A stretch of 64,000 nt of DNA from Poriferisodalis sp965208555 (GTDB lineage Bacteria > Actinomycetota > Acidimicrobiia > Acidimicrobiales > Poriferisodalaceae). The stretch lies in the NCBI RefSeq assembly GCF_965208555.1, contig NZ_OZ242342.1, positions 62,001 to 126,000 of the forward strand. The letters are read 5' to 3'. The notes beneath the pieces were generated by a model. The model was given only the letters and a program-made list of their open reading frames with translations, was not told the DNA's origin and did not search any database. This document shows, piece by piece, positions 7,648-15,179 of this stretch. The translations under genes were made by a program, and so were the position numbers. Positions within the stretch are counted from its first letter, which is position 1. Every line of letters starts with the position of its first letter.

Positions 7648-8502
7648 TCAAGGGACTGAGACTGTCAGGCAGCCACAAGAAGCGGTGTGACCTGCGGAAA
7701 CGCCAGGACTAGGCACGTCCGACAGGAACGTACGGATCTGGTCGAACGCGTCCTCCTCGCTCTCGGCCACGTTGTCGACCTGGCCGCTCTCGTAGACGTG
7801 CATGCGGTAGCCGCCCAGTTCCTCCTTCGACAGCGACTCGCCGGTGGCACGCTGCACCACCGGAGGCCCGGACGGGAAGATCTGCGACTGTCCCTTCACC
7901 ATGACCGTGAAGTGCGACATGAGCGCGGCCGCCGCAGGCCAGCCGGCGACAGATCCCATGATCCCGGCGGCGACTGGCACCTTGGTCAGCATCTCCACGC
8001 CTTGCCACCACATGTCGCCTTGCGGCAGCGCCATCTGGCCCGATTCCTCGTCGGATCGGGAGCTGTGGCCGACGCCCTCACGAAGCTGCACGTACGGGAT
8101 GCCATAGGTGATGGCCAGCGGTTGGGCGAACTGGTGCGGGATCTTGTGCACGTTGTGGGGGCTGCCGCCCGAAATGGTGAAGTCATCGCCGCCAATCGCC
8201 ACCGGGCGACCATCCAGCTCGGCGAGGCCCATGACGTAGCCGCCGGGCGTGAACCCGACGATGTTGCCGTCGTCGTCGTATTCCGGACCGCCCATGAGGC
8301 CGCCCATCTCCACGAACGAACCCGGGTCGGCCATCTTGGCGATGCGCTCGCGCACCGTGTAACGCCCGCCCTGGTGCTGGCGGTCGATGCGTTCGGGCCC
8401 TCCCATCTCGGATGCGAGCTCCTTGAGGTAGGCGATCTCGGCGATCGCGTCCTCCCAGGACATTCCCGGCTTCCACGTCTCCCGATCCGGGTCAACAGGC
8501 AT
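7648..8502 (-). CDS. Acyl-CoA carboxylase carboxyltransferase (PccB/AccD-like), truncated at the 3' end
   Basis: Starts MPVDPDRE at 8502 and reads as a normal biotin-dependent carboxyltransferase N-half: GGRYTVRERIAKMADPGSF near residue 45, oxyanion-loop regions SGGSPHNVHK and GSVAGWPAA, and FPSGPPVV. After FLSDVPS the frame runs into about 17 unrelated residues and stops, giving about 284 residues against about 510-550 for the family. The second crotonase-like half, which supplies half of the acyl-CoA site, is missing. The break coincides with the end of the prophage-like element, so the gene is probably inactive and interrupted by insertion. A frameshift or assembly junction is the alternative. 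Confidence 0.75.
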   Translation of the reverse strand: MPVDPDRETWKPGMSWEDAIAEIAYLKELASEMGGPERIDRQHQGGRYTVRERIAKMADPGSFVEMGGLMGGPEYDDDGNIVGFTPGGYVMGLAELDGRPVAIGGDDFTISGGSPHNVHKIPHQFAQPLAITYGIPYVQLREGVGHSSRSDEESGQMALPQGDMWWQGVEMLTKVPVAAGIMGSVAGWPAAAALMSHFTVMVKGQSQIFPSGPPVVQRATGESLSKEELGGYRMHVYESGQVDNVAESEEDAFDQIRTFLSDVPSPGVSAGHTASCGCLTVSVP

Positions 8503-8653
8503 CCGTGCGCTCCGATCACACCGATAGGTCCGTGCACATCGCTGCGTCGGCGACCGCAGAGCGTGCACCATCGGGTGCCCCTACGAATGTATGAGGTGCT
8601 GGCTGCATCTGCGCCGGGATCAGCGCACGGCCGCTCGCTGCAACAGCCTGACC

Positions 8654-9382
8654 TCACATCGGAAGCGTCCCCTCGACCGCCCGCAGCGCACGCTTGCGTT
8701 CGGCGACATCGGGGAGCACCGACTCGACGAGTGCCCAGAACGCCGGGCCATGGTTTCGTTCTGTGAGATGCGCCAGCTCGTGGACCACCACGTAATCCAT
8801 CAGTCGCGGTGCGAGCATCACGAGCCGCCAGTTGAAGCTGAGCCGGCCGTCCGCAGCGCAGCTTCCCCAGCGCTTTCTCTGATCCCCGATATGGATCTCC
8901 GGCGTGGAGTCACGACCGAGGTCGGTCCACCAGCGATCGACGCTCGTCGTGACGTGCTCGCAGGCACGCAGCCAGTACCACTCGGCGACCGCGCGGCGAG
9001 CTCGCCCCGGAGCATTTGCTTCGTCCGTTTCCAGCGGCAGGAGCACCTGCAGTTCCCCGGGCCGGAAGCGCACGTCGACATCCGCTGTGCAACCGTTGCC
9101 GACGGCCACGTTCACGCGTCGACCGAGATACGGAAGCGAGCTCGGCAGCTCGAGCGGCTCCGGCGCAGCGCGCGGTGCCGCAGTGTGCGCAAGTATCCAT
9201 CGCGCCTTGTTGCGGACGAATGCCGCCACCTCCTCAGCCGGTGTCATCGCAGGCACCGCGACACGGACTCCGCCGGGGCCGGCAGAGATCTCCATCGTCT
9301 TGTGCCGCCGTGTGCTGCGCTTGATCTCGTAATCGATGACGGCGTCGCCGAATCGAATCCAGTCACGTTCGGTGAAGTCCAT
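8654..9382 (-). CDS. YgjP-like zinc metallopeptidase (DUF45, M48-related)
   Basis: 242 residues from ATG 9382. The family signature is clear: QRKRWGSC, then beta strands ending LSFNWRLVMLAPRLMDYVV, the metal site HELAHLTERNH and a downstream GPAFWALVES. The two histidines and glutamate of HExxH bind zinc and the later His is the third ligand. The N-terminal beta-rich half (IKRSTRRHKTMEISAGPGG) is also typical. Substrate unknown. A longer frame reaching 9472 lacks conserved sequence and is not used. It is the first intact host-type gene beyond the truncated carboxyltransferase. Confidence 0.85.
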   Translation of the reverse strand: MDFTERDWIRFGDAVIDYEIKRSTRRHKTMEISAGPGGVRVAVPAMTPAEEVAAFVRNKARWILAHTAAPRAAPEPLELPSSLPYLGRRVNVAVGNGCTADVDVRFRPGELQVLLPLETDEANAPGRARRAVAEWYWLRACEHVTTSVDRWWTDLGRDSTPEIHIGDQRKRWGSCAADGRLSFNWRLVMLAPRLMDYVVVHELAHLTERNHGPAFWALVESVLPDVAERKRALRAVEGTLPM

Positions 9383-9637
9383 CTCGCGATCCTGACCGGG
9401 GGCTGTGACATCACCGGTGTCGCTTTCTCTTGGCGCGAACGCCCACCGCCGGCGAGTGCCCACGACAGGCAACTGACCTGACGCTGGCAGTTAGCGCTGT
9501 GGCTTGCGCTGTCGGTTGGTCTGATCGTATTTGGCTGGTTGCAGTTGAAGGCTTCTGCGAGTGACTGTCGTATGCCTGCAATGAGCCGATGACGATGTGG
9601 GCGTATTCGTGTCACAGCCCCCTTCTAGGTTGAACGC

Positions 9638-11140
9638 ATGTTCTCACAGGTGCAGCAGGCGCTCGATTGCCTCACCGCTGCCCTCGGCGGAGTCGAAGCG
9701 GCCGCGACGGGCGATCTGCGTCGCGCGCTTGGGCTGGCGAAGCAGCTGCGGGCCCGTGTGGAGCTGCTCGAGACCAAGGCCGCTTCGGTGGTCGCGCAGC
9801 GCGAGTGCCATGGCGACGGTGGCGCAGGGCTGTTGAACCAGGTCGGCGGGCGGTCTCGCTCCGAGGCCGTCCGCAACGTGCGCGCCGAAGCTGAGCTCGC
9901 TGAGCTGCCTGAGGCTCGCAGTGCGGTCTCGGAGGGCGAGATCAGCCTCGCCAACGCCGCCAAGCTGGCCCAAGCAGCGCGCAAGACCAGCCCCGACGCC
10001 GTGCAGGGCGACCCCGATCTGGTGCACATGGCCAAGACGCTGCCCCCCGACGAGTTCGCCCAGGCCGCGCAGCGCTGGACGATCCGGCATCAAAGCGCCG
10101 AAGACCTCGCCGCGCAGCATCGCCGCAACCGGCGCAACCGCAGCGTGCAGTTCTGGAACGGCGAGGACGGCTCGGTGCAGATGCGCGGCAGCTTCGACGC
10201 CGAGATGGGCGCCCGCATCCAACAACGCCTCCGCCAGCAAGCCGAACAGCTCCGCCAAGCGGACCGCCGCCGTCAGGCCCAGTCGCAATCCCCGGACGCC
10301 GCTACCGACGCCGGGGAACACCACGATGGTGACAACGTTGCCAGCACCAAGCCCGGTAACGCCGAGCGCACCCGCGACCAGCGCATGGCCGATGCCCTCG
10401 ACACACTCCTCGCCACCAGCGCCGAGCCGGCATCCGGGCCCAGGCCGACTCCCCCGGCCGTCACCAAGGCAGGCGAGATCATCGTGCGCGCCGACCTCGC
10501 GGCAGTCGTCGGTGCACCAGGCGGCATCGCCGAGATCTGTGGCGTCGGCCCGATCCCGCCCAGCACCCTGCAACGGCTGGCGTGCAACTCCGACGTCTCG
10601 GTCGAGATCTTCGGCGACAACCTCACACCGCTGTATGAGACCGTCGCAAGCCGGGCACCCACTGCAGCACAACGACGCGCGCTGATCGCCCGCGACGGGG
10701 CGTGCATCGGTTGCGGTGAACCGCCCGGCGAATGCGAGGCCCACCACATCACACCCTGCCAACGCGGTGGCAAGACCCGCCTCGACAACCTCGTGCTGGT
10801 GTGCTGGCGCTGCCACGACCTCATCCACGACCACAACTGGCAAGTCACCATCCGAGACGGCCGCTACCGGCTCGCACCCCCCGACCCCGCACACCCCGCC
10901 GAACCTGCCCCGCAACGCAAACCCAACCGCCAAACGCCGCAGCACCTTCTTGAGAAGTACACGACACAGGCCGAAGCATGCGGCCAAGTGCCGCAGCCCA
11001 AACCTGAGCGCCGTTCACCACAGCGCGAACCCGAGCAGCCGACACCCCAGCTCCGTTCGGGGCAGCGGGCACCGACCATAGCTAGACCCTCGCCCAGCCC
11101 GGTCACCGCCAAGCCGCTGTGGCACGACCCCGTCGCCTGA
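9638..11140 (+). CDS. DUF222 / 13E12-repeat family protein with C-terminal HNH nuclease domain
   Basis: 500 residues. Residues about 1-300 are helical DUF222 sequence, including an AEAELAELPEARSAVSEGEI stretch characteristic of the actinobacterial 13E12 family. A low-complexity Gln/Asp/Thr segment lies at about 210-245. The HNH domain spans about 340-400: RDGACIGCGEPPGECEAHH, then GGKTRLDNLVLVCWRCHDLIH. A basic, Pro/Gln-rich disordered tail of about 100 residues follows. The family is common in actinobacterial genomes; REP13E12 loci are the integration sites of phiRv1 in mycobacteria. The in vivo role of these proteins is not established. Confidence 0.88.
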   Translation: MFSQVQQALDCLTAALGGVEAAATGDLRRALGLAKQLRARVELLETKAASVVAQRECHGDGGAGLLNQVGGRSRSEAVRNVRAEAELAELPEARSAVSEGEISLANAAKLAQAARKTSPDAVQGDPDLVHMAKTLPPDEFAQAAQRWTIRHQSAEDLAAQHRRNRRNRSVQFWNGEDGSVQMRGSFDAEMGARIQQRLRQQAEQLRQADRRRQAQSQSPDAATDAGEHHDGDNVASTKPGNAERTRDQRMADALDTLLATSAEPASGPRPTPPAVTKAGEIIVRADLAAVVGAPGGIAEICGVGPIPPSTLQRLACNSDVSVEIFGDNLTPLYETVASRAPTAAQRRALIARDGACIGCGEPPGECEAHHITPCQRGGKTRLDNLVLVCWRCHDLIHDHNWQVTIRDGRYRLAPPDPAHPAEPAPQRKPNRQTPQHLLEKYTTQAEACGQVPQPKPERRSPQREPEQPTPQLRSGQRAPTIARPSPSPVTAKPLWHDPVA

Positions 11141-11306
11141 AAGAGCCCGAACGCACAGTTGTTCAGACGTACCCGCCCCTGACGGATCTCTCCCAAAACG
11201 GGGTCGAGACCAGATGGGTGCAGGTGACGGAGTTCGGTGGCCGAAGTAAGTTGCGGCTGCGAGGTGCCGGGCTGTGCGGTGCCGCCGAGTCTGACTGGGG
11301 ATCACC

Positions 11307-12407
11307 ATGGACCTGGGACTGTTCACCATGCCGAGCCACCCACCCGAGCGCGATCTGCGCGAAGGCTGGGAATGGGATCTGCAGGTCATCGAGTGGGCCG
11401 ATCAATACGGCTTCGCCGAGGCATGGATCGGCGAGCACCATGCCGCCAAGTGGGAGCCGCACCCTGCGCCTGACCTGCTGACGCTGGAGGCGCTGCGACG
11501 CACGGAGAACATCCGCATCGGTCCGGGCGGCTTCCTGATGCCGTACTACCACCCCGCCGAACTGGCCAACAGGATCTCGCTGCTGGACCACATCTCGGAG
11601 GGCCGGCTGAACTTCGGGGTTGCCGCCAGCGGCCTGCCCAGCGACTGGGAGATGTTCGGCGTGGACGGCATGGCCGGCGAGAACCGGGAGATGACCCAGG
11701 AGTCGGTCGAGTTCATTCTCAATCTGTGGAGCCAGGAACCCGGCTGGACCCATGACGGCAAGCACTGGAAGGGCTCGGTGCCCCACGGCATGCCCGACAT
11801 GGAGCTGGTGCACCATCTCAAGCCGCTGCAGCAGCCGCACCCGCCGATCGGCGTGGCCGGGCTCAACTCGCCGTCGCCGACGCTGGAGATGGCGGGCGAG
11901 AAGGGCTGGATCCCGCTCAGCCTGAACCTCAATCCGCAGTACGTCAGCGGCCACTGGGACTCCTACGAAGCCGGCGCACGGCGCGCCGGGCGGGAGGTCA
12001 GCCGCAGCGACTGGCGCATGGTCCGCGAGGTCTTCGTTGCCCCCACCGACGAGGAGGCCTGGGAGCATTCCTACGGCGGGATGATGGGCCGGATGATGAC
12101 CGACTACTTCATCCCGCTGCTCGGCGCCTTCGACTTCCACCAGTTCCTCATCGACGAGCGCAACCCACCGGCCGACGGCGTCGTCACCGCGGAGTACTGC
12201 GCCCGCAACAACTGGTTCGTCGGATCGCCGGAAACCGTCGCGGCGTCGATCGAGAAGGTCTACGCGGATGTCGGCGGCTTCGGCCACCTGCTGCTGTTCT
12301 GCTTCGACTACTCCGAGACGCCCGAGAGCGCGGAGGCGTGGCGGCAGTCGATGGAGCTGCTGGCCCACGACGTGATGCCGCGCGTGGCGCACCTGACCGG
12401 GGACTGA
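11307..12407 (+). CDS. LLM-class flavin-dependent monooxygenase (FMN-type)
   Basis: 366 residues of bacterial luciferase-like fold. The start MDLGLFTMPSHPPER is the first barrel strand; AEAWIGEHHAAKWEP carries the typical EHH active-site motif; HISEGRLNFGVAASGLPSDW is the conserved RxxxGxGxG-type loop. The C-terminal VGSPETVAASIEKV motif matches the limonene-monooxygenase-like subgroup that usually uses reduced FMN. A GGGGATC-type ribosome site precedes the ATG. It heads the + strand catabolic run, directly before the Rieske oxygenase. Substrate unknown. Confidence 0.82.
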   Translation: MDLGLFTMPSHPPERDLREGWEWDLQVIEWADQYGFAEAWIGEHHAAKWEPHPAPDLLTLEALRRTENIRIGPGGFLMPYYHPAELANRISLLDHISEGRLNFGVAASGLPSDWEMFGVDGMAGENREMTQESVEFILNLWSQEPGWTHDGKHWKGSVPHGMPDMELVHHLKPLQQPHPPIGVAGLNSPSPTLEMAGEKGWIPLSLNLNPQYVSGHWDSYEAGARRAGREVSRSDWRMVREVFVAPTDEEAWEHSYGGMMGRMMTDYFIPLLGAFDFHQFLIDERNPPADGVVTAEYCARNNWFVGSPETVAASIEKVYADVGGFGHLLLFCFDYSETPESAEAWRQSMELLAHDVMPRVAHLTGD

Positions 12408-12477
12408 ACCCGCTCCAACACTGCGAAGAGCTTCGACCCGCTGGCTGCGGCGACCGGGGCGAATACAGTTGCGCGCC

Positions 12478-13677
12478 ATGGTGTCGGCACCGCGGGCGGC
12501 AACTTCGCCAGCACTTCGGGCAGTGCGAACCGAAGCCGAAGCACTGGTTGGCCTCGCCCGACGCCGCGTCTCCCAATACTCGGGCATCGGCGCGAGACGC
12601 GCCGCGCGACGGCCGCCGATCTGGCCTCCGGCGCCCGACCTCCCCAAGGGTGACCCCCGTCTCGGACTGCGAGACCGCTGGTACCTGCTGGGCGTGGCCG
12701 ACCTCGTGGGCGCCCAGCCGGTGCCGACACGCCTCCTCGGTGAAGACTTGGTGGCCTGGCGCGATGGCGACGGCGCGGTGCGCCTCATGGCGGACCTGTG
12801 TCCGCACCGGGGCGCACGGCTGTCGGTCGGCGATGTCGTCGGCGGGCAGTTGCAGTGCGCGTACCACCACTGGCGATTCGACGGCGAGGGCCAGTGCACG
12901 TCGGTGCCATCGCAAGGCGGAGCGTGCTCACTGGCCGAACGGACCCATGTCAGCGTGACCTACCCCGTCACCGAGCAGGCGGGCTACCTGTGGGCCTGGA
13001 TCGGCGAGTCAGAGCCGGCTCTGCTGGAGCTGCCGGCTGAGTTCACCGACGATCGATACTCGACGTTCCCCGAGACCGTGGAGTGGGGCGCCAACTGGAT
13101 GCTGGCGCTCGAGAACCTCGTCGACTTGATGCATGCGCCGTTCCTGCATGCGCGCTCGATCACGTTGAACGAGGGCATCACCGACGACCGGGTAGTGGTG
13201 GACGATCACGACGACGGGTTCGAGGTGCGCCGCCGCGACCAGGCCGGCACCAACTTCGACTGGATCGACATCCACACGGGCTCGCTCTCTTACGTACGGC
13301 TCGACATCCCGCTACCGCCCAGTGCCGGACCGGGTCCGCCGCTGCGGATATTGGGATTCCTGACACCGCGTGACAATGCGGCGACGCTGGTGCACTTCCC
13401 GCGTTTCCGGAAGGTCTCGGGCCGCGAGCGCCGCATCTGGCGGACGCTGTACCGGCTGCGTCTGCGCGGCACCCACCTCCATGTGCTGAACCAGGACAAG
13501 GAGATGCTGGAGAGCCTGCGCACCGTCGAGGAAGCCCGCCGCGATGAGCATCTCGCCCAGGCTGATCGCCCTGTGGTGCACTTGCGTCGAGCGCTCGAAC
13601 CGGCCTTCGAGGAGCAGCGGCAGCGTTTCGGGCTGGCAGCCCAAACGGAAACCGTGCCGCAGCTCGCCGCTGACTGA
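12478..13677 (+). CDS. Rieske non-haem iron oxygenase, alpha-type subunit
   Basis: 399 residues from ATG 12478 (a TTG at 12469 is also in frame). Rieske cluster ligands are CPHRG and CAYHHW, about 20 residues apart. The mononuclear iron motif is NLVDLMHAPFLHA, supplying two His, with the bridging Asp just before them. The arrangement resembles single-component Rieske oxygenases (PaO/vanillate demethylase type) rather than two-subunit dioxygenases. No ferredoxin or reductase gene is adjacent. It lies 70 bases after the LLM gene and before a cupin gene, implying a shared substrate. Confidence 0.85.
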   Translation: MVSAPRAATSPALRAVRTEAEALVGLARRRVSQYSGIGARRAARRPPIWPPAPDLPKGDPRLGLRDRWYLLGVADLVGAQPVPTRLLGEDLVAWRDGDGAVRLMADLCPHRGARLSVGDVVGGQLQCAYHHWRFDGEGQCTSVPSQGGACSLAERTHVSVTYPVTEQAGYLWAWIGESEPALLELPAEFTDDRYSTFPETVEWGANWMLALENLVDLMHAPFLHARSITLNEGITDDRVVVDDHDDGFEVRRRDQAGTNFDWIDIHTGSLSYVRLDIPLPPSAGPGPPLRILGFLTPRDNAATLVHFPRFRKVSGRERRIWRTLYRLRLRGTHLHVLNQDKEMLESLRTVEEARRDEHLAQADRPVVHLRRALEPAFEEQRQRFGLAAQTETVPQLAAD

Positions 13678-13757
13678 CTGCCCTGCCGCCCGCCGAACAG
13701 CCCAACCTCCGCACTTCCCACTCACTGTCCGCCCGCCTCGACCACAGGACGACACCG

Positions 13758-14291
13758 ATGAGCCAGACCACCGCAGCACTCGAAACCCCCGGCTCAGCGC
13801 CAGCAGCCGACATCGAGGAACGCATCGACTCGATGTGCGCCACAGCAGACAGCCGGCGCGAGGACTGGGACACGCTGGCCTTCCAGACCAAGGCCGGACC
13901 GCAGTACCGGCGTGCCCAGATTCGCTACATCGGCTCGGGAGGGACCGGCAATCACGAAGGTGACGAGCGGGCGCTCACCGCTGAGCACTTCACGTTCTCC
14001 AACATGTTGCTGCCGCCCGGCGCCGAGGGCCCCGAGCACACCCACCACGACGTCGAGGAGGCGTTCTTCGTCCTCGAAGGTGAGCTTGAGGTGACCATTC
14101 ACGACGGCGACGACTCGGCCAGCCGCCTGCTGGGCTACCGCGATCTCATCAAGGTCCCCGCCGGCACCGCACGCTCGATTCGAAATGTGGGCGACACCGA
14201 CGCGCTGTTCGTGGTGATGCTGGGAGCGTCCAAGCCTCAGCTGCCCACCTATCCCCCGCACTCCCCCATGGCGGGGATCACGCGGGACTGA
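13758..14291 (+). CDS. Cupin-domain protein
   Basis: 177 residues with a single cupin barrel at about 75-155. Motif 1 is GAEGPEHTHHDVEEAFFVLEG, in which HTHH and the Glu supply metal ligands. Motif 2, YRDLIKVPAGTARSIRNVG, has Ala-Arg instead of the usual Pro-His before the strand, so the fourth ligand may be missing. The N-terminal about 60 residues are polar and probably flexible. Small cupins in catabolic clusters may be dioxygenases, isomerases or binding proteins; nothing here decides. Confidence 0.72.
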   Translation: MSQTTAALETPGSAPAADIEERIDSMCATADSRREDWDTLAFQTKAGPQYRRAQIRYIGSGGTGNHEGDERALTAEHFTFSNMLLPPGAEGPEHTHHDVEEAFFVLEGELEVTIHDGDDSASRLLGYRDLIKVPAGTARSIRNVGDTDALFVVMLGASKPQLPTYPPHSPMAGITRD

Positions 14292-14429
14292 AATCCTGAG
14301 CCGTATGGCGGAGTCGCGACGAGCGCTGCGTATGCCCCGAGCGAGCGAGCGCGGCGAGCGCGAGGTGACGCAACAGGAGAACTCATCGCTCCGCTCTTCC
14401 TTGAACGTGCTCTCGCTCCTGGCTGGCAC

Positions 14430-15179
14430 ATGAGCCTGCACGGTCGTCGTGTCGTGGTCACGGGTGCGGGACGCGGGCTCGGGGAGGCGATGGCGCTTGC
14501 GATCGCCGCCGACGGGGCTCACGTCGTGGTTGCCGAGATTCAGTCCGAGCGAGCCGGTCGCGTCGTGGACGAGATTCGCTCACAGGGAGGTTCCGCGGAA
14601 TCGCACACCGTCGATGTCAGCGACCAAGCGTCGGTGGCTGAGCTTGCCGCCTTGCTCGACAACCGCGGGCCCGTCTGGGGCATCGTCAACAACGCCGGTC
14701 TCGCCGATGCCGTGGGCGGCAAGACGTTCTGGGAGATCGACCCCGACGAGTGGGACCGCATCCAGCAGACCAATGCGCGCGGCCCGTGGCTGGTGAGCCG
14801 AGCGCTCGCGCCGAGCCTGCTGGCGGCCGGTGAAGGCCGGATCGTCAACATCGCTTCAGATGCAGCGCTGTACGGCTCCCCACGGCTCGCTCACTACATC
14901 GCCTCGAAGGGCGCACTGATTGCCCTGACCCGGGCGATGGCACGCGAGCTGGGCGATCATGGCATCACGGTCAACGCGGTTGCGCCCGGGCTCACCGAGG
15001 GACCCTCTGCGGAGCAGATCCCTGCGGAGCGCCATGAGCTCTATGCCGCCAACCGGGCCATCAGCCGGCCACAACAGCCCGCCGACGTCACCGGGGCCGT
15101 CGTCTTCCTGCTGTCGGACGACGCCGCCTACATCACTGGGCAAACCATCGTGGTGGATGGCGGCTTCGTGATGCCGTGA
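14430..15179 (+). CDS. Short-chain dehydrogenase/reductase (SDR)
   Basis: 249 residues, classical SDR length. Cofactor-binding TGAGRGLGEA at about residue 12, NNAG at about 87, catalytic Ser in NIASDA and Tyr-Lys in YIASKGALI, then the NAVAPGLTEGP loop. The C-terminal ITGQTIVVDGG is standard. It probably oxidises or reduces a hydroxyl or keto group generated by the upstream oxygenases. The stop overlaps the next gene's GTG (GTGA), implying coupled translation with the ThDP enzyme. About 140 bases separate it from the cupin gene; no clear promoter is seen there. Confidence 0.85.
   Translation: MSLHGRRVVVTGAGRGLGEAMALAIAADGAHVVVAEIQSERAGRVVDEIRSQGGSAESHTVDVSDQASVAELAALLDNRGPVWGIVNNAGLADAVGGKTFWEIDPDEWDRIQQTNARGPWLVSRALAPSLLAAGEGRIVNIASDAALYGSPRLAHYIASKGALIALTRAMARELGDHGITVNAVAPGLTEGPSAEQIPAERHELYAANRAISRPQQPADVTGAVVFLLSDDAAYITGQTIVVDGGFVMP

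Larger units (their letters stand above)
1..7700 (+). mobile_element. Prophage-like element, right part (partial), with head and packaging genes but no tail genes
   Basis: A co-directional run encodes large terminase, HNH nuclease, HK97-type capsid, prohead protease, portal and head-tail connector, ending at a strong terminator (6724-6761) and followed by a lipoprotein gene. No tail, lysis or integrase gene is seen before host-type genes begin. The right edge is placed near 7640-7715, where a carboxyltransferase gene on the minus strand loses its expected 3' half. The left edge lies outside the window. The small tailless organisation recalls the phiRv1/phiRv2 elements of Mycobacterium tuberculosis and capsid-forming phage satellites; which of these it is, if either, is inference. 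Confidence 0.7.

Noticed and set aside
7640..7720. tRNA gene fragment as attachment site
   Set aside because: No cloverleaf-like arms or CCA end could be read on either strand at the junction; the interrupted carboxyltransferase gene is the better candidate target.
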